NCBI GenBank assembly: GCA_945902215.1
Contig: CAMDML010000023.1
Span: forward strand, 1-42,468
Length of the DNA: 42,468 nucleotides
Origin: Klebsiella pneumoniae
Lineage (GTDB): Bacteria > Pseudomonadota > Gammaproteobacteria > Pseudomonadales > Pseudohongiellaceae
Direction of reading: 5' to 3'
The notes under the pieces are model-generated. The model made no database searches. It was not told where the DNA came from and worked only from the letters and a program-made list of their open reading frames with translations. Positions 36,685 to 42,468 of the stretch are shown one piece after another. The translations under genes and the position numbers were made by a program. Position 1 is the stretch's first letter. Every line of letters begins with the position of its first letter.

Positions 36685-37077
36685 TTAGCGTTTGGAGTAC
36701 TGGGGTCTCTTGCGGGCTTTCCGCAGGCCGACTTTCTTGCGTTCAACTTCGCGGGAGTCGCGGGTCACGAAACCAGCTTTACGCAGGGCTTCGCGGTTGC
36801 CTTCATCGTATTCGATCAGGGCGCGGGTCAAACCGTGACGAATCGCACCTGCCTGACCAAAGCTGCCACCGCCGGCGACACTGACCTTGATGTCGAACTT
36901 GTCGACAAGCGACAACAGTTCCAGCGGCTGGCGCACAACCATGCGGGCAACTTCACGGCCGAAGAAATTCTCGATCGTGCGGTCGTTAATTGTGATGTTA
37001 CCGGTGCCCGACGTAATGTACACACGTGCGGTAGAGGTCTTGCGACGTCCGGTGCCGTAATATTGGGTGACTGCCAT
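36685..37077 (-). CDS. rpsI: 30S ribosomal protein S9
   Basis: Ribosomal protein of the 30S head, whose C-terminal tail contacts P-site tRNA. The sequence starts [16 protein letters not shown], has [19 protein letters not shown] in the middle and ends with the basic tail [11 protein letters not shown]. The 130-residue length equals that of E. coli S9. It is preceded by rplM by 32 bases and followed by a strong terminator. Confidence 0.99.
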   Translation of the reverse strand: MAVTQYYGTGRRKTSTARVYITSGTGNITINDRTIENFFGREVARMVVRQPLELLSLVDKFDIKVSVAGGGSFGQAGAIRHGLTRALIEYDEGNREALRKAGFVTRDSREVERKKVGLRKARKRPQYSKR

Positions 37078-37109
37078 TGGATATCCTGGTCAGAGTGTTA
37101 TCAGGGATT

Positions 37110-37538
37110 TTAAAGTGCTAATTGGGCGGGCTGCTGAGCGGTATGCGGGTGCTGGTCACCGGTGTATACCTTGAGCTTACGCATCATGTCGCGGCCGAGA
37201 GGGGTGCGGGGGATCATGCCCTTGACCGCCAGTTTGATCACTGCTTCGGGCGATTTGGCCATCATTTGATTGAAAGACAGGGTTTTCAGACCACCCGGGT
37301 ACTGTGAATGTGTGTGGTACAGCTTGGTTTTGCCCTTGGTGCCAGTTACCGTGATTTTGTCCGCATTAATCACCACGATGTAATCGCCGGTGTCCACGTG
37401 GGAGGTATATTCAGGCTTGTGCTTGCCACGCAGGCGGTGGGCAAGGGCGGCACACAGACGGCCCAGGGTCTTGCCTGTTGCGTCTACGACGAACCAATTG
37501 TGCTCGGCGGTTTCATTTTTGGCGGAAAAAGTCTTCAT
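37110..37538 (-). CDS. rplM: 50S ribosomal protein L13
   Basis: Early-assembling 50S protein. Family blocks [58 protein letters not shown] and [21 protein letters not shown] are all present. The 142-residue length equals that of E. coli L13. It heads the rplM-rpsI operon, with a probable promoter about 90 bases upstream. Confidence 0.99.
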   Translation of the reverse strand: MKTFSAKNETAEHNWFVVDATGKTLGRLCAALAHRLRGKHKPEYTSHVDTGDYIVVINADKITVTGTKGKTKLYHTHSQYPGGLKTLSFNQMMAKSPEAVIKLAVKGMIPRTPLGRDMMRKLKVYTGDQHPHTAQQPAQLAL

Positions 37539-37613
37539 TATCCGTATCTCTATATCTGAATCTGTCTGGATCTAGCTAAATCTGTCCGGCGTATATGAGG
37601 GGGCCGGTACTCA

Positions 37614-37651
37614 GGGGCGCGAATTCTACCGGCGCCCCACCCCGGATTCAA
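37614..37651 (-). promoter_or_regulatory. rplM-rpsI promoter with a palindrome around the -10
   Basis: On the minus strand, TTGAAT (37646-37651) and TAGAAT (37623-37628) are 17 bases apart, a good sigma70 promoter. The -10 is flanked by a perfect 7-base inverted repeat, GGGGCGC (37614-37620) and GCGCCCC (37632-37638), with an 11-base centre. A short 20-base-period duplication (CTGAATCTGTC at 37556 and CTAAATCTGTC at 37576) lies in the leader. Confidence 0.7.
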
Positions 37652-37696
37652 GCCTTGTTTGGCCTTTTCTGGTGACTCGGGGTAGCCTGCCAAGCC

Positions 37697-38833
37697 CTAA
37701 TCAGGGTGGTGCGGGCTGCCGAGGTACTCCCGAGTCTGCATTTCCACCAGCCGGCTACAGGTTCGAGTGAAAGGAAACTGTAAGTCCGAGCCTTGGTACA
37801 GATTCTCCAGGCGGTCGGCTGCCGTAAGTACAAGTTTGACCCCATGGTCATAAAACTCGTCCACCAAAGTCATGAAACGGCGCGCCATGTCGTCGCTGCT
37901 TTCCTTGAGAACCGGGACGCCAGAAATAAGGACAGTGTGGTACTGGCGAGCGATTTCGATGTAGTCAGCAGCACTGCGCGGGCCGCCGCACAAGGCTTCG
38001 AAATCGAACCACACCAGCCCTTCACTCCAGGCGACCGCAGGGATCGTGCGCTCCTGAATATCCAGAAGCTTGCCGTTTTCCACATGCAGCCCCCGGGTCA
38101 ATTCTTCAAACAGGGTTTGCAGGGCTTGAGCGCTGGTAGCGCTGAGGGGAAAGTGGAACACGGGCGCCTTGTGCAATGACCTGAGCCGGTAATCAATTCC
38201 GCCGTCCACGTTCAATACTGTGCAGTAGTGGCCGAGCAACTCGATGGCCGGGAGGAATTTGCGGCGCTGCAAACCGTTTTCATACAAACGGCCGGGTTCG
38301 ATATTGGACGTAGCAACAAGCGTGACACCCGCGCTGAAGAGCGCATCCAGAAGGTTGCCCAGAATCATCGCATCTCCGATATCCGACACGAAAAACTCAT
38401 CAAAGCAGATGATGTCTGTTTCCTTCGCTATATCCTTCGCCACATGTACCAGCGGATCACTGCGGCCTCTGGCATCATTGAGGCGCCGATGCACAGTCAG
38501 CATGAACCGGTGAAAATGCATGCGCAGTTTGCGAGTGCCAGGTAGCGCATGGAAAAACATATCCATCAGATAAGTCTTGCCCCTGCCGACCCCACCCCAC
38601 AGGTAGAGCCCTTGAACAATGTGTTTGCGGCTCAGCCCCATGCGTTGTGCTAAATGGTGACGCCAGCCGGCTTCGTTCCTCCATTTACCCACGAGAGCGT
38701 CATGGATATGTTCCAGCGCGACTACTGCAGTTTCTTGGGAAGAATCGGGCGTGATGGTGCCGTTCGCGAGATCCCGCCGATAATGTTCCTGCGGGCCTTG
38801 CATCGAAGCATGAAATTGTGGGGCGCTGGACAT
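37697..38833 (-). CDS. zapE: Cell division ATPase ZapE (AFG1 family)
   Basis: AAA-type P-loop ATPase which in E. coli associates with the Z ring and is needed for division under some conditions. Walker A is LWGGVGRGKTYLMD near residues 78-91, Walker B is DIICFDEFFVSD, and the sensor region LVATSNIEPGRLYENGLQR is conserved. The 378-residue length is normal. Its neighbours, rplM-rpsI downstream and zapG divergent upstream, match E. coli. An NCBI-style name would be cell division protein ZapE. Confidence 0.95.
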   Translation of the reverse strand: MSSAPQFHASMQGPQEHYRRDLANGTITPDSSQETAVVALEHIHDALVGKWRNEAGWRHHLAQRMGLSRKHIVQGLYLWGGVGRGKTYLMDMFFHALPGTRKLRMHFHRFMLTVHRRLNDARGRSDPLVHVAKDIAKETDIICFDEFFVSDIGDAMILGNLLDALFSAGVTLVATSNIEPGRLYENGLQRRKFLPAIELLGHYCTVLNVDGGIDYRLRSLHKAPVFHFPLSATSAQALQTLFEELTRGLHVENGKLLDIQERTIPAVAWSEGLVWFDFEALCGGPRSAADYIEIARQYHTVLISGVPVLKESSDDMARRFMTLVDEFYDHGVKLVLTAADRLENLYQGSDLQFPFTRTCSRLVEMQTREYLGSPHHPD

Positions 38834-38857
38834 CGGGCAGTCTCTGATCAGTCAGCC

Positions 38858-38873
38858 GATTATAGGTATAATC
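38858..38873. promoter_or_regulatory. Back-to-back -10 elements between zapE and zapG
   Basis: GATTATA (38858-38864) and TATAATC (38867-38873) form a perfect inverted repeat with a two-base centre. Read on the plus strand this gives TATAAT at 38867-38872 for zapG; read on the minus strand it gives TATAAT at 38859-38864 for zapE. The -35 regions are weak on both strands (for zapE, GGTACA at 38882-38887 with a 17-base spacer). Confidence 0.55.
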
Positions 38874-38980
38874 CTGTAACATGTACCAAACCCCCCAAAT
38901 GTATAAAGCCGCCCAGATGGCCGCTTGATCCGGGGTTTGTTCGCCAAGTTGGTTGTTCGCTATTTAAAAGGAGCCTGCGG

Positions 38981-39418
38981 ATGATATGGTTGATAGGAAT
39001 CGGTTGTTTGCTCGGTGGCGCCATCATTGGCGCGCTGCTGTTCAAGGTTCTGTTGTCGGACGAAGCCAGAGTCAGGGTGCTAGAGGAACAATTACAAGCC
39101 CTCAGCGAAGAACATGAGAGTTACAAAAGCAACGTTCACAACCACTTCAACAGTTCGGCGCAACTGCTGGGCAAGCTGACGGAAAGCTACCGCGAGGTCT
39201 ATATGCACATGGCGGAAGGCGCCCGCTCCTTGTGTCCCGATTATATTTCCAGCCAGATGAGCCTGAGTGCCGATGGCAACGCTTTACTGGGTCAGAATGT
39301 TGCCGGCAATAGCGACACCCCGCCGGCACCACCGCTGGATTATGCGGCGCGCACTGAGTCCGGCAAGAAAGGCAGCCTCGACGAAGATTACGGCTTCAAG
39401 GAACCGACGCAGCATTGA
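38981..39418 (+). CDS. zapG: Z-ring associated protein ZapG (YhcB, DUF1043)
   Basis: Inner-membrane protein linked to division and envelope synthesis in E. coli. It has one N-terminal membrane helix (about residues 2-22), then a coiled coil near 25-60 with RVRVLEEQLQALSEEHESYK, the conserved VHNHFNSSAQLLGKLTESYREVYMHMAEGA block, and a disordered C-terminus. I chose the ATG at 38981 because AAGGAG lies seven bases upstream and the helix then starts the protein. It is 145 residues long. The frame is open upstream without homology. Confidence 0.93.
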   Translation: MIWLIGIGCLLGGAIIGALLFKVLLSDEARVRVLEEQLQALSEEHESYKSNVHNHFNSSAQLLGKLTESYREVYMHMAEGARSLCPDYISSQMSLSADGNALLGQNVAGNSDTPPAPPLDYAARTESGKKGSLDEDYGFKEPTQH

Positions 39419-39487
39419 ACAGCACTTTGAAGCGGCTCAGCCCGCTCCGGCCACAAACCCCCATGAAGTACCCTATCCGGATCATGC

Positions 39488-40396
39488 ATGTCTGACTATC
39501 GTTTAACACACCTCAAGCAGCTCGAGGCGGAAAGCATCCACATCATCCGCGAAGTCGCCGCCGAGTTCGACAAGCCCGTCATGCTGTATTCGATCGGCAA
39601 GGACTCTGCTGTGATGCTGCATCTGGCGCTCAAGGCCTTCTATCCCGGCAAGCTGCCCTTCCCGCTTTTGCATATCGATACGACTTGGAAATTCAGGGAG
39701 ATGATTGAGTTTCGGGACAAAGTGGCGAAAAAACTCGGCGTTGATTTGCTGGTACATATCAACCAGGAAGGCATCGACGCTGGTGTTGGCCCCTTCTCAC
39801 ATGGCAGCAAGAAACACACTGACATCATGAAGACCGCAGGACTGAAACAGGCACTCAACAAATACAAGTTCGATGCTGCTTTCGGCGGCGCACGTCGTGA
39901 CGAAGAGAAGTCGCGCGCAAAGGAGCGGGTGTATTCCTTCCGCGACAAGAACCACGGCTGGGATCCAAAGAACCAGCGCCCGGAATTGTGGAACATTTAC
40001 AACGGCAAGATCAACAAGGGGGAGAGCATCCGCGTATTCCCGCTGTCGAACTGGACTGAACTCGACGTCTGGCAGTACATCCACCTCAACAACATCGACA
40101 TCCCTTCGCTTTACTTTGCGAAAGAGCGGCCTGTTGTGGATTACGAAGGTGCCACCATCATGGTGAATGACGAGCGTATCCCACCCGAATACCGCAAGAA
40201 CGAACGCATGGAGATGGTCCGCTTTCGTACCCTCGGCTGCTACCCTCTGACCGGTGCGGTCAAATCACATGCCACCACACTGCCTGAAATCATTCAGGAG
40301 ATGCTGCTGGCCACCACGTCAGAGCGTCAAGGCCGGCTCATCGACAGCGACCAGGCCGGCTCGATGGAGCAGAAAAAACGCGAAGGGTATTTTTAG
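39488..40396 (+). CDS. cysD: Sulfate adenylyltransferase subunit 2
   Basis: Forms adenylylsulfate (APS) from ATP and sulfate in complex with the GTPase CysN. The PP-loop motif is [18 protein letters not shown] near residues 35-52. [24 protein letters not shown] and the C-terminal [12 protein letters not shown] are family signatures. The 302-residue length equals that of E. coli CysD. The gene is 69 bases after zapG and 54 bases before cysNC. Confidence 0.98.
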   Translation: MSDYRLTHLKQLEAESIHIIREVAAEFDKPVMLYSIGKDSAVMLHLALKAFYPGKLPFPLLHIDTTWKFREMIEFRDKVAKKLGVDLLVHINQEGIDAGVGPFSHGSKKHTDIMKTAGLKQALNKYKFDAAFGGARRDEEKSRAKERVYSFRDKNHGWDPKNQRPELWNIYNGKINKGESIRVFPLSNWTELDVWQYIHLNNIDIPSLYFAKERPVVDYEGATIMVNDERIPPEYRKNERMEMVRFRTLGCYPLTGAVKSHATTLPEIIQEMLLATTSERQGRLIDSDQAGSMEQKKREGYF

Positions 40397-40450
40397 GCTG
40401 TATCAACTGAAGTTTTTCGCACAGGCATCTTTTAAGGGCAACTACGCAGC

Positions 40451-42349
40451 ATGTCGCACCAATCCGACCTCATCAGTACCGACATCAACGCCTATCTGGC
40501 GCAGCATGAACGCAAGGATTTGTTGCGCCTGCTCACCTGCGGCAGCGTCGACGACGGCAAGAGCACACTCATCGGCCGCCTGCTCCACGACTCGCACATG
40601 ATCTACGAGGATCAGCTGCAAGCCATCAAATCGGATAGCCTCAAGTCCGGCACTACTGGCGACAAATATGATCTGGCCCTGCTCACCGATGGACTGCAGG
40701 CTGAACGCGAACAAGGCATTACCATCGATGTGGCTTACCGGTATTTCTCCACGGCCAAGCGCAAATTTATCATTGCTGATACGCCCGGTCATGAGCAGTA
40801 CACGCGCAACATGGCTACTGGCGCGTCCAATTGCGAACTGGCGATCATCCTGATTGATGCACGCTACGGCGTTATGACGCAGACACGTCGGCATACCTAC
40901 ATTGCTTCATTGCTGGGAATTCGCCACATTATCGTCGCCATCAACAAGATGGACCTGATGCAATTCGACGAGGCCGTATTCAACCGGATAAAGGCAGACT
41001 ATCTTAACTTCGCACGCGACCTCGCCACCGGAGAGATGACCTTCATCCCGATCTCTGCCCTCAACGGCGACAACGTCGTGAATGCAAGCGCGCATACACC
41101 TTGGTACGACGGCCCCACGTTGATGTCGATGTTGGAAAACGTCAAAATCATCACCGCCAGAAATTTCGATGATTTCCGTTTTCCTGTGCAGTATGTAAAC
41201 CGGCCCAATCTGAACTTCCGCGGATATTGCGGTACCGTTGCCTCCGGCATCATCCGCAAGGGCGACCAGATCACGGTGCTGCCTTCAGGAAAAACCAGCA
41301 CCGTTAAATCGATTGTCACCTACGACGAAGAGCTGGAACTGGCTTCTCCGCAGATGGCTGTCACGCTCACCCTCGAACACGAAATCGACATCAGCCGCGG
41401 CGACCTGCTGGTGCACAGCGATAACCTGCCGGGTGCGCTTGAAACAGTGACGGCTACTATTGTCTGGATGAGCGAAGCCACAATGTTGCCGGGCAAACAG
41501 TACGACTTCAAACACGCCAGCAAGGCCTTGACCGGCCAGATCAGCGCCATCCATCACAAGATCGACGTCAACACGCTGGAAACGCGCCCTGCGCCCATAC
41601 TGGAACTGAATGAAATTGGGCTTTGCGAAGTCAACTTCACGCAGACACTGTATTTCGATCCCTACAAGCGCAACATCGCCACCGGAGCCTTCATCATCAT
41701 CGACCGTTTGACCAACGTGACAGTCGGTGCCGGTATGATTGAGAGCAGCATCAAAACCTCGCGGCATCAGGAACGCAGCTCCGCGCACGTCACCCCATCC
41801 GAGCGTGAAGCACGCTTTGGACAGAAGCCGGCAACAGTCATGTTTATTGGCATGTCCGGCTCTGGCAAATCCACACTGGCGCATGCGCTGGAAAGACGGC
41901 TGTTCGACATGGGTCGGGTCAGTTCGGTGCTGGATGGCAAGACCATGCGTCTCGGCATCAGCAAGGATTTGCCGCACACTGCTGCTGGGCGTGCGGAAAA
42001 CCTGCGTCGCAGCGCCTATATCGCCCGTTATTTGAACGATGCCGGAATGATTTGCTGCGCAGCGTTCACCGCAGCCAGTGCCGCCGCGCGTGAGCACAGC
42101 CTCAGTGTGATCGGACAGGGAAATTGCATTGTGGTTTATCTGAACCCGCCGCTGCACATTTGTCAGCAGCGCGACCCCAGTGGTTTGTATTCAGCGGAAA
42201 GCAACAAGCCCAGCGGTAATGTACCTGGCGTGTCCTTCCCTTATGAAGAACCTGCCCAGCCGGATTTGATATTGCCAACGCACGAACTCGATATCGACGA
42301 ATGTATCGATCGCGTGCTAAACGTATTGAAAGAGAGGTTGGTGCTCTAA
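40451..42349 (+). CDS. cysNC: Bifunctional sulfate adenylyltransferase subunit 1 / adenylylsulfate kinase-like protein
   Basis: Residues 1 to about 440 are CysN, the GTPase that drives APS synthesis: G1 GSVDDGKS (31-38), G3 DTPGH (110-114), G4 NKMD (165-168), then two beta-barrel domains. Residues about 460-632 are an APS-kinase-like domain with Walker [10 protein letters not shown] (467-475) and RDPSGLY (574-580). In this domain the usual LDGDN is LDGKT (K497) and the usual ISPHR-type stretch reads TAASA (540-544). The kinase activity is therefore less certain than the GTPase. It is 632 residues long, normal for the fusion. Confidence 0.94.
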   Translation: MSHQSDLISTDINAYLAQHERKDLLRLLTCGSVDDGKSTLIGRLLHDSHMIYEDQLQAIKSDSLKSGTTGDKYDLALLTDGLQAEREQGITIDVAYRYFSTAKRKFIIADTPGHEQYTRNMATGASNCELAIILIDARYGVMTQTRRHTYIASLLGIRHIIVAINKMDLMQFDEAVFNRIKADYLNFARDLATGEMTFIPISALNGDNVVNASAHTPWYDGPTLMSMLENVKIITARNFDDFRFPVQYVNRPNLNFRGYCGTVASGIIRKGDQITVLPSGKTSTVKSIVTYDEELELASPQMAVTLTLEHEIDISRGDLLVHSDNLPGALETVTATIVWMSEATMLPGKQYDFKHASKALTGQISAIHHKIDVNTLETRPAPILELNEIGLCEVNFTQTLYFDPYKRNIATGAFIIIDRLTNVTVGAGMIESSIKTSRHQERSSAHVTPSEREARFGQKPATVMFIGMSGSGKSTLAHALERRLFDMGRVSSVLDGKTMRLGISKDLPHTAAGRAENLRRSAYIARYLNDAGMICCAAFTAASAAAREHSLSVIGQGNCIVVYLNPPLHICQQRDPSGLYSAESNKPSGNVPGVSFPYEEPAQPDLILPTHELDIDECIDRVLNVLKERLVL

Positions 42350-42368
42350 CGCGGCATCAAGCCGCGTT
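42348..42368 (+). terminator. Probable terminator at the cysNC stop
   Basis: AACGCGGC (42348-42355) pairs with GCCGCGTT (42361-42368) around a five-base loop, followed by TGCTTTCCC. The T-run is weak. The hairpin overlaps the cysNC stop codon and, on the other strand, the stop of the gene entering from the right. Confidence 0.55.
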
Positions 42369-42468
42369 TGCTTTCCCGCAGAAAGCACGCAGAAAATCTT
42401 CGACAGCCTCGAGACTGCGCTGGCGGATTTCTTCCTGCGAGAGGCTTTCCTGAACACCACATTCGCGC
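42357..42468 (-). CDS. 3' end of an unidentified gene (partial)
   Basis: On the minus strand one frame is open from the right edge to a TGA at 42357-42359, giving 36 residues. It contains QEEIRQRSLEAVEDFLRAF, with helix-like composition and a normal charge pattern, and ends KANAA. It converges on cysNC with seven bases between the stops, which suits a real gene. I do not recognise the family from so short a piece. Confidence 0.5.
   Translation of the reverse strand, partial: RECGVQESLSQEEIRQRSLEAVEDFLRAFCGKANAA

Overview
The window is a 42.5 kb stretch of a gammaproteobacterial chromosome made almost entirely of core genes. LpoA, DolP, DiaA, SspA/SspB, ZapE and ZapG occurring together, in an order close to that of Escherichia and Pseudomonas, point to Gammaproteobacteria. 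The arrangement rnpB-mraZ-dcw-lpxC-M23 peptidase-secA-argJ-mutT is pseudomonad-like. I could not fix the genus. I found no rRNA, tRNA, phage, insertion sequence or CRISPR array.

Layout. (1) Positions 1-1418, plus strand: end of pilD, then coaE and yacG. (2) 1446-3400: gcvH, an NsrR-type Rrf2 regulator and a YqhA-family membrane protein, then mutT, which overlaps argJ. (3) 3400-9510, minus strand: argJ, secA, an M23 peptidase and lpxC. (4) 9746-26709, minus strand: a complete division and cell-wall (dcw) cluster, transcribed mraZ-rsmH-ftsL-ftsI-murE-murF-mraY-murD-ftsW-murG-murC-ddlB-ftsQ-ftsA-ftsZ. Many genes overlap by 1-8 bases, so translational coupling is likely. (5) 26710-27666: a 570-base region without a gene, holding a probable mraZ promoter with MraZ-type repeats, followed by rnpB. 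(6) 27702-32740: rsmI and a thioredoxin-like gene on the minus strand, divergent from lpoA-yraN-diaA-dolP on the plus strand. (7) 32745-38833, minus strand: petA, a fused cytochrome b/c1 gene, sspA and sspB; rplM-rpsI; and zapE. (8) 38981-42349, plus strand: zapG, then cysD-cysNC. The 3' end of an unidentified minus-strand gene lies at the right edge.

How the genes work together. Most of the window builds and splits the cell envelope. The Mur enzymes, MraY and MurG make lipid II. FtsW and FtsI polymerise it at the septum under FtsQ, FtsL, FtsA and FtsZ. LpoA, the M23 peptidase, DolP, ZapE and ZapG act on the same machinery. LpxC commits lipid A synthesis and SecA exports envelope proteins. 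The bc1 genes serve respiration and cysD-cysNC assimilate sulfate.

I did not find a wholly new multi-gene system. The points most worth a second look are: cytochrome b and c1 encoded as one polyprotein; an FtsI whose SxN motif reads Ser-Ser-Gln; a CysNC whose kinase domain lacks several usual APS-kinase residues; palindromes built around -10 elements at rplM and between zapE and zapG; and several short tandem duplications, period 15-23 bp, at gene boundaries.
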